A stretch of DNA of 20,748 bases, taken from assembly GCA_029883045.1 (NCBI GenBank), contig JAOUJU010000003.1, forward strand, positions 1 through 20,748. The letters run 5' to 3'. This document shows, piece by piece, positions 1-9,200 of this stretch. The notes beneath the pieces are model-generated. The model worked only from the letters and a program-made list of their open reading frames with translations, was not told the origin of the DNA and did not search any database. Both the position numbers and the translations under genes were made by a program. The DNA is from Rhodospirillaceae bacterium. Lineage in GTDB: Bacteria > Pseudomonadota > Alphaproteobacteria > Rhodospirillales > Magnetovibrionaceae. Positions within the stretch are counted from its first letter, which is position 1. Every line of letters starts with the position of its first letter.

Positions 1-1314
1 CAACCAATATTTGATATGGACGGCAGAAAAAACGGTAGCAGATGGAGCACCCGCGACATATCAGTGCGCAAAGCAATTAATGCGCAGCTTATTCTTGCTA
101 AGGATTCAGCAGAAGCAGCAAACCGAGCAAAAAGTGGGTTTCTTTCCAATATGAGCCACGAATTAAGAACTCCGCTTAATGCCATATTGGGATTTTCGCA
201 AATGCTAGACGCGGAAATAGACAGCACCCTTTCGCAATCGCAAAAAGAATACGTTGGCTATGTTTTAAAAAGCGGATCGCATTTACTAAATCTTATAAAT
301 GAAATACTTGATCTTTCTAAAATTGAGGCCGGCGCCATAGATTTAAAAATTGACCAAGTTGCAACCGATACAATGATAGCCGACACCATCACCCTACTTG
401 AAACAACCACCACTGAACGAAGCATTAAAATTATAAATAATACAAATTTTCATAATACACCAGTTACAATGGCCGATGGAACTAGGCTAAAACAGGTTCT
501 GACAAATATCATTTCAAATGCAATTAAATTTAGCCGTGATGGCGGAAGCGTAACCATAGATACCTATGAATGTTATGATAGAAGATTACGAATAATTGTA
601 ACCGATGAAGGGTGCGGCATACCAATTAAGCGACGTCACGAAATGTTCCAGCCATTCAGCCGGCTTGATGCTGAAAACAGTGGCACCGAAGGAACCGGTG
701 TTGGGCTGGTAATAACCAAAAAACTTATTGAAATGATGGATGGTTCAGTTGGATTTGATAGCATTGAAGGTTTGGGCAGTAGTTTCTGGATTGATGTTCC
801 AATTGCCGCAGAAGTTGCAAACAGCACCGCGCCCACAAATCAAAACCAAACATCGCCAAGCCGTAGCCCCCGGTTAAACCCCGAAACAAGGCGTGCAATT
901 TATATTATTGATAGCAAATCTGATGTAGATGGTATTTTTGATATTTCAGCCATTGATGCCAATATAGAAATTATTCCGGCACCTTCGGTCAGGCTTGCAA
1001 TTGAGCTTGCTGAGGTTCACTGCCCCGATTTATTTATCGTTGATCAGATATCGCCAGCTATAAATGGAAAAATTGTTGTTAATTGGACACAAGAACAAGA
1101 TAAATACATTCCATCCATAGCGGTGGTTGCGGACAATTCACAAAACAATGAAGAAACCTATCTGAAAGATGGTTTTGCCGGAGTCATAAAAAAACCGCTT
1201 AATGAAAAGGACTTCATCAACGAAATATATTCAACATTGGATAAAGCAAGCACCTCAGATGTTATTTCTATTGATGTTGCCAAGGCCAAACTAAGAATTA
1301 AAAATGGCTTGTGA
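1..1314 (+). CDS. Hybrid sensor histidine kinase with C-terminal receiver-like domain (5' partial)
   Basis: The reading frame is open to the left window edge, so the N-terminus (presumably a PAS or other sensor domain) is missing. Residues are numbered from the Met codon at position 16. The first ~20 residues, with the pattern RDIS-x-RK, look like the end of a PAS/PAC domain. A HisKA dimerisation domain follows, with the phospho-acceptor His48 in SHELRTP, then a HATPase_c domain with an N box (NIISNAIKFS, ~164-173), G1 (DEGCGI, ~197-202), F box (FQPF, ~211) and G2 (GTGVGL, ~226-231). After a Ser/Pro/Asn-rich linker (~265-290), a receiver-like domain spans ~294-410. It has the phospho-acceptor-like Asp343 and Lys393, but the second acidic residue after strand 1 is Ser300 and the usual Thr/Ser before strand 5 appears to be Val371. 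The kinase core looks intact; ligand and partner regulator cannot be told. The 3' end overlaps the convergent LOG gene by 17 bp. Confidence 0.92.
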   Translation, partial: QPIFDMDGRKNGSRWSTRDISVRKAINAQLILAKDSAEAANRAKSGFLSNMSHELRTPLNAILGFSQMLDAEIDSTLSQSQKEYVGYVLKSGSHLLNLINEILDLSKIEAGAIDLKIDQVATDTMIADTITLLETTTTERSIKIINNTNFHNTPVTMADGTRLKQVLTNIISNAIKFSRDGGSVTIDTYECYDRRLRIIVTDEGCGIPIKRRHEMFQPFSRLDAENSGTEGTGVGLVITKKLIEMMDGSVGFDSIEGLGSSFWIDVPIAAEVANSTAPTNQNQTSPSRSPRLNPETRRAIYIIDSKSDVDGIFDISAIDANIEIIPAPSVRLAIELAEVHCPDLFIVDQISPAINGKIVVNWTQEQDKYIPSIAVVADNSQNNEETYLKDGFAGVIKKPLNEKDFINEIYSTLDKASTSDVISIDVAKAKLRIKNGL

Positions 1315-1882
1315 TTGTTTCTTCTTTTGGTTCAGGGGCGTTGGCAATTGCATCAAAAACATCATCTACGCTGTTAACAACAGTTATCAGTTCCTTTATG
1401 GACGGATGGGCAAACCCTGTCTCAATAACGCTATCAAATAATTTTGACAGCGCATCCCAGCAACCGCCAATGTTTACCACAACAATTGGCTTGCTATGCT
1501 GTCTAAGCTGTTTCCATGTAGTAATTTCCATCGTTTCATCAAGCGTACCAATGCCGCCGGGCAAAATAACAAATGCATCGGATCGATCAAACATAATGGC
1601 TTTGCGTTCATGCATTGTTTCGACTGGTATAAACTCGTCTACGTTGGGATTGCCGACTTCGTATTCCAATAAAAATTTCGGTATTACCCCCGTTGCCTTG
1701 CCCCCAGCATCAAGCGCCGCGTGGACAACAACCCCCATCAAACCGATATCGCCGCCACCGTAAACCAGCCTGATTTCCCGCTGTCCCAGCATGGTACCAA
1801 GCCTTGCCGCCTCAAGCGCATAGCGTGGATCGTTACCGCTTCTAGAGCCGCAAAAAACACAGATTGCTTGTGGGTTATTCAT
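1298..1882 (-). CDS. LOG family protein (TIGR00730-type Rossmann-fold nucleotide hydrolase)
   Basis: A 194-residue protein of the LOG / 'lysine decarboxylase-like' family (PF03641). Characterised members are cytokinin riboside 5'-monophosphate phosphoribohydrolases or other nucleoside-5'-monophosphate glycosidases. The N-terminus has the family start ICVFCGSRSG (residues 7-16), then VYGGGDIGLMG (40-50), the MHERK segment (90-94), and the catalytic/nucleotide-binding motif PGGIGTLDE (108-116). Length is normal for the family. There is no signal peptide, so it should be cytosolic. The gene stands alone on this strand, convergent with the histidine kinase, and the last 17 bases of both genes overlap. 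The annotation as lysine decarboxylase often seen for this family is wrong in function. The actual substrate cannot be told from sequence. Confidence 0.9.
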   Translation of the reverse strand: MNNPQAICVFCGSRSGNDPRYALEAARLGTMLGQREIRLVYGGGDIGLMGVVVHAALDAGGKATGVIPKFLLEYEVGNPNVDEFIPVETMHERKAIMFDRSDAFVILPGGIGTLDETMEITTWKQLRQHSKPIVVVNIGGCWDALSKLFDSVIETGFAHPSIKELITVVNSVDDVFDAIANAPEPKEETITSHF

Positions 1883-1992
1883 TTGGAAAACTCGTAAAAA
1901 TATTTTTCATAGGCTATGTTGTGAATTATTTTTTGCCCTATGGCAACCCCTTGTAAAATAATGATTTATTGTAATTTAACTGGCCCGCCCAA

Positions 1993-2029
1993 GCAAAGGG
2001 TTATGTTTTCGAAAAACTTTGCTATATAT
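1993..2029 (+). promoter_or_regulatory. Inverted repeat and probable promoter upstream of the cytochrome c' gene
   Basis: GCAAAG (1993-1998) and CTTTGC (2017-2022) form an 18 bp-spaced inverted repeat with an inner GTTTTcgAAAAAC palindrome. It is followed immediately by TATATATT (from 2023), a plausible -10 element about 60 bp before the start codon. The matching -35 is poor, which fits an activator-dependent promoter. What binds the repeat is unknown; it does not match an FNR/NnrR box (TTGAT-N4-ATCAA). The rest of the gap 1883-2090 shows no gene. Confidence 0.35.
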
Positions 2030-2090
2030 TTTATTGGAAACATTAAAGTTTTACTCTTAGACAACGCAAACAACAGGGAGAATATGTTAT

Positions 2091-2561
2091 ATGAGACGTC
2101 TTTTTTTATCAGCCTGCGCCGTCGCCCTAGGTCTTTCGATATTTTCCACAAACAGTGATGCATATGCACAAGACCCGGCAACTGAAACGGCAATTAAATA
2201 CAGGCAATCTGTAATGAAGGCAGTTGGCGGTAACATGGGCGCCATGGTTGGAATTATGAAAGGTGCTGGCGACAAGGCAAACCTTGCCGCCCACGCTGGT
2301 GCAATGGCCGATCTTTCAAAAATTGCTCCCACACTTTTTCCGGCTGGATCAGATTTTGGTGAAACCACAGCGCTGCCCGTAATTTGGGAAAAGCCTGCTG
2401 ATTTTTCTGCGGCAATTAAAAAATTCCAAGACGCGGCTGATAATTTAGCATCCGTTGCCCAAAGTGGTGACATGGCTGCTTTCGGCCCTGCATTTAAGGG
2501 CCTTGGGGAATCTTGCAAAAATTGCCATGAAAATTTCCGTGAAAAGAAAGAAAAGAAATAA
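2091..2561 (+). CDS. Cytochrome c' (periplasmic four-helix-bundle monoheme cytochrome)
   Basis: A 156-residue protein. It starts with a signal peptide (MRR, hydrophobic stretch to ~20, cleavage likely after AYA at 26). The mature ~130 residues are Ala/Lys-rich helices typical of the cytochrome c' family (PF01322), with the heme attachment site CKNCH at 142-146 very near the C-terminus as the fold requires; His146 is the proximal ligand. Family members bind NO and CO and are linked to NO tolerance or electron transfer; that role here is by family only. The start is set by GGGAG ten bases upstream of ATG; another ATG at 2084 is out of frame. The diheme cytochrome gene starts 9 bp after the stop, so the two are probably cotranscribed. 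Confidence 0.93.
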   Translation: MRRLFLSACAVALGLSIFSTNSDAYAQDPATETAIKYRQSVMKAVGGNMGAMVGIMKGAGDKANLAAHAGAMADLSKIAPTLFPAGSDFGETTALPVIWEKPADFSAAIKKFQDAADNLASVAQSGDMAAFGPAFKGLGESCKNCHENFREKKEKK

Positions 2562-2570
2562 ATTACCATC

Positions 2571-3524
2571 GTGATTGATGTAAATAAATCAAGCGCCGTT
2601 CATGCCGCAATTGTGGTGCGAGCGGCGCTATTTATTTTAGCATTAGCATTTATGACATTTATGGGTTTTCCAAAATATGTCACGGCTGATGAAATAGAAC
2701 GCGGACGTTATATTTTTGATCTTGCTGGTTGCGCCGGATGCCACACCGATAAAAAATCAAAGGGGGCATTTCTTGGCGGTGGCAGAAAATTTGAAACTGA
2801 ATTCGGTACATTTTACAGCCCCAACATAACGCCAGATCCAAATAGCGGAATAGGAAAATGGGGATCAACTGATTTCATTCGCGCTATGCGCGAGGGAATA
2901 TCCCCTGATGGATTTAATTATTATCCTTCTTTTCCATACACATCTTACAACAAAATTACAGATGATGATCTAAAGGCATTATGGGCATACCTACAAAGCG
3001 TACCCCCGGTTGCGCAGATAAATATATCGCATAATTTGACCCCACCTTTTAATTGGCGTTTTCTTATTTCAATATGGAAGTTGATAAATTTTAATCAAAC
3101 GCCGTTTACGCCAGAACAAGAAAAAACCGCCGCGTGGAATCGAGGTCGGTATATAATAGAGGCTTTGTCACATTGTCGTGAATGCCATACACCTAGAAAC
3201 ATAATTGGCGGACTAGACATAACAATGGATTATGCTGGTACCGAAAAAAACCCCGAAGGAATTGTGGTTCCCAATATTACAACTGACCGAGACACAGGTA
3301 TTGGCAAGTGGACCAAGGGCGATATTGATATGTTGCTTACCATGGGGATGTTACCGAATAACGACTTTGTTGGCGGGGTAATGGCAGAGTCAGTTACGCA
3401 TTCAACCAGCAAGATGACACCTGATGATAAAAGTGCGGTAATTGAATATCTTGGTCAAATTAGACCAATAATAAACCCCATTAAACGCAAGAAAAGCGCT
3501 AATTCAGGGGAAAGCTGGCAATAA
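2571..3524 (+). CDS. Diheme cytochrome c (periplasmic or membrane-anchored)
   Basis: A 317-residue protein with two class I cytochrome c domains. The first heme site is CAGCH (54-58), the second CRECH (202-206). The N-terminus has a basic/hydrophobic segment (residues ~17-36) ending in VTA, consistent with a signal peptide or an uncleaved anchor. The second domain offers Met251 (GGVMAES) as a heme axial ligand. In the first domain the usual position reads YPSFPYTSY, with Phe where related domains often carry Met, so its sixth ligand is unclear. The protein resembles the cytochrome subunits that accept electrons from periplasmic dehydrogenases, but no dehydrogenase gene is nearby. The start is GTG at 2571 with only an A/G-rich ribosome-binding stretch. 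It lies 9 bp after the cytochrome c' gene, suggesting a shared redox or NO-related pathway. Confidence 0.9.
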   Translation: MIDVNKSSAVHAAIVVRAALFILALAFMTFMGFPKYVTADEIERGRYIFDLAGCAGCHTDKKSKGAFLGGGRKFETEFGTFYSPNITPDPNSGIGKWGSTDFIRAMREGISPDGFNYYPSFPYTSYNKITDDDLKALWAYLQSVPPVAQINISHNLTPPFNWRFLISIWKLINFNQTPFTPEQEKTAAWNRGRYIIEALSHCRECHTPRNIIGGLDITMDYAGTEKNPEGIVVPNITTDRDTGIGKWTKGDIDMLLTMGMLPNNDFVGGVMAESVTHSTSKMTPDDKSAVIEYLGQIRPIINPIKRKKSANSGESWQ

Positions 3525-3549
3525 TCATGGTATTTTTTAAACCGAGTTG

Positions 3550-3578
3550 CTAAGAACGCCCTTAGGATTTATCTTTTA
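3550..3578 (+). terminator. Weak candidate terminator after the cytochrome genes
   Basis: A small hairpin CTAAG-aacgcc-CTTAG (3550-3565) is followed by a T-rich stretch (GATTTATCTTTT). The stem is only 5 bp, so termination would be inefficient. It is the only structure I see in the 140 bp gap between the diheme cytochrome gene and the LysM gene. Confidence 0.25.
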
Positions 3579-3666
3579 TCAAGAACTTAAAGCGTGGTGG
3601 GCGACAGTTTCTAGTTAATGCATTTTGCCCGCACTATTTACCTACGTAATGCACGAGAGGGATAAA

Positions 3667-4608
3667 GTGCAAAAATCAGTAATCATGGTAATTATGGGCA
3701 TTGTCATTCTGGTGGGCGGCATCGGTGCCAGCATATTCATGGGCCAAGACACCCCTGCCCCCGTGATAAAACCACAGCAATCAGAAACTGAAAAAACAGA
3801 AATAATTCCCCCAACATTTGATGTTGTCCGTGTAAACCGCAAGGGTAATGCCGTAATGGCCGGGCGGGCGCACCCGGGCTCAACGGTTGAGGTTCTTGAC
3901 GGTGAAAACATATTTGGAACAGTTACAACCGATAGCCACGGCGAATGGGTTTTTGTCCCCGACCGGATTCTCGAAATTGGTGAACACAAGCTGGGCCTTA
4001 GGATGCTACTAGGCGACAATGACCCGGTGTTGTCAGATCATATTGTTCTGATGCGCGTTCCCGAACGTGGCCAAGATGCATTAGCATTAAAAGTACAACG
4101 TGACGGAGACGGGCCAAGCGAAGTTTTGCAAAAACCTGGCCCAGCCACAGCCGCAGACGGAACGGCCCTATCTATTGACAGCGTTGATTATGGAACCGGG
4201 GGCCTGTCTATTGGTGGACGCTCAGAACCAAGCTCACAGGTACGCATTTATATTGACAACAACTTTATCGGCGTAACTGAAGCAAACGAAAAAGGAAACT
4301 GGACGCTTTCCCCATTGTTAGAAATAGCGCCGGGCAAATATAAACTGCGCGCCGATCAGGTTGATAACAATGCCAAGGTTATAAACAGGGTGGAAATACC
4401 GTTCCAGCGTGACAAAATAAACGATACCGCTGGACTAAAGCCCGGATCATTTGTGGTGGTTCAGCCCGGCAATAGCCTGTGGCGCCTTGCGCGCAGAACC
4501 TACGGCAGTGGTGTTCATTACCACGACATCTACGAAGCCAATTCAGACCAAATAAGGGATGCAAACCTTATTTATCCGGGGCAGATTTTTCGTCTTCCAA
4601 AAAATTAA
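3667..4608 (+). CDS. Membrane-anchored LysM domain protein with Ig-like repeats
   Basis: A 313-residue protein from the GTG at 3667, chosen because GAGAGG lies 6 bases upstream; the frame stays open upstream to a TTG at 3625 and an ATG at 3649 but neither has a ribosome-binding site. An N-terminal transmembrane segment (residues ~4-24) anchors the protein in the inner membrane. Two related beta-rich modules follow (~45-115 and ~160-245). Both carry the pattern G-R-(A/S)-x-P-x-S-x-V-x-(V/I) followed by G-x-V/T-x-A/T-x-x-x-G-x-W, as in bacterial Ig-like (Big) domains. The C-terminal ~50 residues are a LysM domain (VQPGNSLWRLARRTYG to YPGQIFRLP) expected to bind peptidoglycan. A cell-wall-binding scaffold in the periplasm is the likely role; no enzymatic domain is seen. 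It precedes psd-pssA on the same strand. Confidence 0.88.
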   Translation: MQKSVIMVIMGIVILVGGIGASIFMGQDTPAPVIKPQQSETEKTEIIPPTFDVVRVNRKGNAVMAGRAHPGSTVEVLDGENIFGTVTTDSHGEWVFVPDRILEIGEHKLGLRMLLGDNDPVLSDHIVLMRVPERGQDALALKVQRDGDGPSEVLQKPGPATAADGTALSIDSVDYGTGGLSIGGRSEPSSQVRIYIDNNFIGVTEANEKGNWTLSPLLEIAPGKYKLRADQVDNNAKVINRVEIPFQRDKINDTAGLKPGSFVVVQPGNSLWRLARRTYGSGVHYHDIYEANSDQIRDANLIYPGQIFRLPKN

Positions 4609-4682
4609 TGTGCATGATGTGAGTTTTGATATACAAAATTTTACCAACTTAATTGTTAACTACGACCGCAAGGATTAATAAT

Positions 4683-5366
4683 TTGAAAGACGTTCTGGTA
4701 CCAATAAACAGCGCAGGCTGGCCATTTATCGCACTTTTTGCAGCTATATCACTTGGTTTGGGCTATGTCGCCGAACCAATGGGGTGGGCGGGTGCAGTTT
4801 TAACTGCCTGGTGCATTTATTTTTTCCGCGACCCAGACCGGGTGACCCCAACCAAAAAGGGGTTGGTGATAAGCCCAGCTGACGGGCGGGTTTGCCTGAT
4901 TGACGAGGCCGCAGCGCCGCCTGAACTGGAAATGGGTGATAAGCCAATGGTTCGGGTTTGTGTTTTTATGAACGTCTTTAATGTGCATGTAAATCGCGTA
5001 CCAATAGATGGCACTATAATAAAAAAGGCATACCATCCGGGTAAATTTTTTAATGCTGAACTAGACAAAGCAAGTGTGCACAATGAACGCCAAGCATTGT
5101 CTTTAAAAACAACCGACGGCAAAAGCATTGCATTTGTCCAGATCGCCGGACTGGTCGCAAGACGAATTATTTGCCACGTCAACGAAGGACAAATGGTTTC
5201 AGCGGGCGAAAGATTTGGCCTTATTCGCTTTGGTTCTAGGGTTGATGTTTATATGCCGATGGGAACCAACCCTCAGGTTGCGGTGGGTCAATTGTGTATT
5301 GCCGGGGAAACTGTTATTGCTGACATGAATTCATCTCAAGAAAAAATAACCGGTGAAACGCGTTAG
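4683..5366 (+). CDS. psd: Phosphatidylserine decarboxylase proenzyme
   Basis: A 227-residue inner-membrane enzyme of the short alphaproteobacterial type. It converts phosphatidylserine to phosphatidylethanolamine with a self-generated pyruvoyl group. The N-terminus has PINSAGWPF and two hydrophobic segments, then YFFRDPDRVTP and SPADGRV. Self-cleavage is expected between Gly184 and Ser185 in FGLIRFGSRVDVY, giving a large beta and a small ~43-residue alpha chain. The start is taken as TTG at 4683 because AAGGA sits 8 bases upstream; an in-frame TTG at 4653 would add ten residues without a ribosome-binding site. pssA begins 26 bp after the stop, so the two consecutive steps of phosphatidylethanolamine synthesis form one operon. 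Confidence 0.95.
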   Translation: MKDVLVPINSAGWPFIALFAAISLGLGYVAEPMGWAGAVLTAWCIYFFRDPDRVTPTKKGLVISPADGRVCLIDEAAAPPELEMGDKPMVRVCVFMNVFNVHVNRVPIDGTIIKKAYHPGKFFNAELDKASVHNERQALSLKTTDGKSIAFVQIAGLVARRIICHVNEGQMVSAGERFGLIRFGSRVDVYMPMGTNPQVAVGQLCIAGETVIADMNSSQEKITGETR

Positions 5367-5392
5367 CGTGAATAAGGTTAAAGGATAATTAT

Positions 5393-6169
5393 ATGCAGCG
5401 CCCACGCCGCCCTCGACTATCAATAAATGTTATGATTCCAAATATGCTGACAATGCTAGCGCTGTGTTCGGGGTTAACCGCTGTGCGTTTTGCCTACGAA
5501 GCGCGCTGGGAACATGCAGCCCTTGCCATTGCCGCGGCAGCCGTGCTTGATGCGTTAGATGGGCGCATAGCGCGATTGCTAAAAGGTGCCACTAAATTTG
5601 GTGCCGAACTTGATTCCCTTTCCGATATGCTTTGTTTTGGCGTTGCCCCTGCATTGGTTTTATATTTTTGGTCGCTAGAAAAACTAGGACGATTTGGTTG
5701 GATTTTGGTTTTATTGTATGCGGTTGCTTGTGCGCTACGTCTGGCAAGATTTAATACAGCCCACGATGACCCCGAACCACCCGCCTGGTCGAATATATTT
5801 TTTACTGGCATTCCAGCACCTGCCGCCGCAGGCTTGGTTTTATTGCCGATGGTGATATCTTTCAATATATGGGAAGAATTTTTCCGCCGCCCCGAAGTTG
5901 TTTCGGTGTTTATGGTTTTGGTATCCGGGCTTATGGTAAGCCGCATCCCAACATATTCATTCAAAAAAGTAAAATTAAAGCCAAGCTGGATACTGCCAAT
6001 AATGCTTGCGGTTGGCCTGTTTGCCGCAGGGATGCTAAGTGCACCGTGGACGACTATTTCACTTGCCCTACTTAGCTATCTTGTATCAATTGCGTTCTCA
6101 ATAAAAAGCTACCGAGAAATGAAAAAGCGCGCTGATAGTGGCGAAGTTTTTGACGGCGATGAAGACTAG
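5393..6169 (+). CDS. pssA: CDP-diacylglycerol-serine O-phosphatidyltransferase
   Basis: A 258-residue integral membrane protein that makes phosphatidylserine from CDP-diacylglycerol and L-serine, the substrate of the neighbouring Psd. The CDP-alcohol phosphatidyltransferase signature is complete: Asp53, Asp56-Gly57, Ala60-Arg61, Gly70, Asp74 and Asp78 with the canonical spacing. Several hydrophobic helices follow, and the C-terminus is acidic (GEVFDGDED). This is the membrane type (type II) of enzyme, not the soluble E. coli type. AAAGGA lies 8 bases upstream of the ATG. The gene is convergent with the RND operon, 31 bp from its end. Confidence 0.95.
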   Translation: MQRPRRPRLSINVMIPNMLTMLALCSGLTAVRFAYEARWEHAALAIAAAAVLDALDGRIARLLKGATKFGAELDSLSDMLCFGVAPALVLYFWSLEKLGRFGWILVLLYAVACALRLARFNTAHDDPEPPAWSNIFFTGIPAPAAAGLVLLPMVISFNIWEEFFRRPEVVSVFMVLVSGLMVSRIPTYSFKKVKLKPSWILPIMLAVGLFAAGMLSAPWTTISLALLSYLVSIAFSIKSYREMKKRADSGEVFDGDED

Positions 6170-6178
6170 ATTAATTTT

Positions 6179-6198
6179 TTAATAATTATATTTATTAA
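6179..6198. terminator. AT-only inverted repeat between convergent pssA and RND genes
   Basis: A perfect 7 bp inverted repeat, TTAATAA / TTATTAA with a 6-base loop, lies in the 31 bp gap between the two convergent stop codons and is followed on the + strand by TTTTATT. The stem has no G-C pairs, so it can be at most a weak terminator, better suited to the + strand transcript. Confidence 0.3.
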
Positions 6199-6200
6199 TT

Positions 6201-9200
6201 TTATTCAGCCGGACTTTCTATTCTGGTCGCGCGTCTTTGCTTCCACCAATTGGTAAAGTTTACGCGCGCCATCAATGCCGCTGGGGTAAGCACCAAAGTA
6301 AGTAAGGTTGAGAAAGTAAGGCCAAAAACAATAGAGGTAGAAAGTTGGACCCACATCTGGTTGGATGGCGTGCCAAATTCCACGCTACGGTTAACAAAAT
6401 CAATTCCCATGTTCAAGGCCATCGGAATCAAACCCAAAACCGTAGTAACAGTTGTTAACAACACCGGGCGCATGCGCTGTGCGCCAGTAAGCATTATGGC
6501 TTGGCGAATATCCGGTATGGTTTCTTTTAACCTGTCAAAGGTATCAATAAGGACTATGTTATTATTTACCACAATTCCCGCCAGAGAAATTACACCAATG
6601 CCACCCATTACAATACCAAATGGCTGGCCAGTTATTAAAAGACCAATGAAAACACCCACTGTCGACATGATGACCGCCGAAAGAATAAGCGCTCCGGAAT
6701 AAAAACTATTGAACTGGGTGACAAGAATTATGGCGATAAGAAATAACGCAACACCGAATGCTTTGGAAAGAAATTCGCTGGCTTTTTTCTGTTCTTCGTC
6801 TTCTCCCTTAAAGGTTATCTTTACCCGTGGGTCCAGATTTGCCGTTTTCAACCATGCACTAATTTCTTTTATTTTATCGTTGGCAAGAATGCCGTCTTCT
6901 ACTCCGGCTTTAATTACTATTACCCGGCGTGAATCAGTTCGGCTGATTGTGCCGACCTTGGGTTTGGCGGCAATTTCAACAAAATTTGAAATCGGCACCC
7001 TGCCATTATTTGATTGAACCCTAATGTGGCGTATTTGCTCTAAGGTTCTGTATTCTTCGGGAAAGCGTGCACGAATATCAAGCTCCTCATCGGTGTCGTC
7101 GGGCCTGTACCCACCTAATTTAACGCCACCCGTAGCCATTCTTACGGCTGAGCCAATTGAAGATATATTGGCGCCAAACTTTGCGGCTTGGGCGCGATCA
7201 ACCTCAAACTCCCAATCGATGCCCGGAAGTGGGCGGGAATCTTCCATATTGATAAAACCGCCAATTCCTTCCATGGCATCAACTATCACCCCTGCGGTAG
7301 GTGCTAAAAGTTCAGGAAAACGCGATGAAAGCTGTAGCTGTATGGCCTTTCCCGTTGGTGGGCCATTTTTTGCCTTTTCGCTGGCTATTATTATTCCAGC
7401 AATTATCGATGTTTTGTTTTTGATCTCAGCTAAAATTTGCTCTGCTGGGCGCCGCTTGTCCCAATCTGCAAATTCTAAAAATATATTTCCAATAACATCT
7501 TCGGCCGCCTCGCCTGCAGGTTTAGATCTAGTGATGGCATAGACCGTATCAATACCCTCAACCTTCAATACCTCAGTTTCAACGCTTCTTAGTAATGCAT
7601 CTCTTTCCCACATCGAAAGGTTGCCGCGCGCGCGAATATCAAGCTTTGCCAGTTCGGGCTCTGTTTCTGGAAAGAACTCAACCCCCTTACCGAAAGCGCC
7701 ATAAACAATTTGCACACCAACCAGCATGACAAGCGCCATCAGCAATATTTTACCCGGCCGATCTAACGCCCACTCTAATATTTTTAGGTATTGTCCGGTG
7801 TATTTACCCACATGGGAAAAGTCTGCTTCGTCGCCCGCCAGTGCGCGCATTGCTCCGGGGTCTGCTGTCCCCGCTCTGCCCATATGTGCGCCTAGGGTTG
7901 GCACAAAAACCAATGCCATTAACAACGATGCACTAAGGGTCGCGATAAGCGTTATGGGCAAATAAACCATGAATTCGCCAACAATTCCCGGCCAAAATAA
8001 AAGAGGTAAAAAAGCTGCGAGGGTCGTTAGGGTGGATGCTACAATCGGGGCCGCCATAAGTTTGGCAGCCTGTGAATAGGCGCGGTGGCGCGGCTCGCCC
8101 TCGGTCATTTTACGATCAGCATATTCGGTTACCACGATGGCCCCATCAACTAACATACCAACGGCCAGAACCAGACCAAAAAGCACGACCATATTCATGG
8201 TCAACCCCATGGCATAAAGAGCCATAACCCCGGTTAGAAACGAACCTGGAATGGCAATGCCCACCAATGTTGCCGAACGCAGTCCTAGGGCCGCCACTAC
8301 TACTATCATTACCAAAATAACGGCACTTATTACGCTGTTTTCCAAACTGCTGAGGCGTTCTTTTATAATTGTGGATTTATCATTGATAAAAGATACCGTA
8401 ACGGCATTTTGCAAAACCGGTGACCAATTGGCACGTTCTTCTTCTGCTACTGCGCGCACATTTTCTACGGTTTGTATTAAATTTTCACCCGCACGTTTTG
8501 AGACATCTAACGTAACTGCCCGGTTACCACCGACACGGGCAAAAGTTTTAGGGTCTTTAAAACTGCGCCTGACCTCGGCAATATCTGCAAGTTTTACAAC
8601 TGAATCCCCATTAACGCTTACGGGTATGGACATGATCTCATCAATGGTATCAAACAGGCCGGGAACCTTCAGCACAAACCTGCCCCGCCCGGTATCTTGG
8701 GCACCAGCGGCTACCAATTTATTTGAATTTTTCATTACGGCGGTGGCTTGGCCCGGATCTATGGAATAACTTTCCATTTTTACCGGATCTATTAGTATCT
8801 CGACCATTTCTTCACGCACGCCCGTAAGGTCGGCTGCCAGAACCGATGAAATCCCTTCGATTGCATCACGCATTTCGCGCCCTATGTGCAAAAGTGCCCG
8901 TTCCGGCACATCACCGGAAAGTGTTATGGTAACGATGGGAAAGGCTGAAATGTTAATTTCTTCTATTACCGGGTCATCGCTATCGTCGGGAAGTTTCGAT
9001 TTTGCCAAATCGACCTGTTCGCGCACATCACGAAGCGCCTTATCCACATCAAAGCCAGCATCAAATTCCAAAATAACACTTGCCCCGCCTTCAAAACCCT
9101 TGGCCCGCATTTCTTTCATGCCTTCAACTGAACTCAATTCTTGTTCTAGCGGGCGTATAATAAGACGTTCGGAATCTTCTGGGGAAATGCCTTCGTGTAT

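Noticed and set aside
2087..2569. A 160-codon ORF antisense to the cytochrome c' gene
   Set aside because: The + strand frame has a signal peptide and a CxxCH heme site; the antisense frame shows no recognisable family.
4653..4682. TTG at 4653 as the psd start
   Set aside because: It lacks a ribosome-binding site, and AAGGA is correctly placed for the TTG at 4683.
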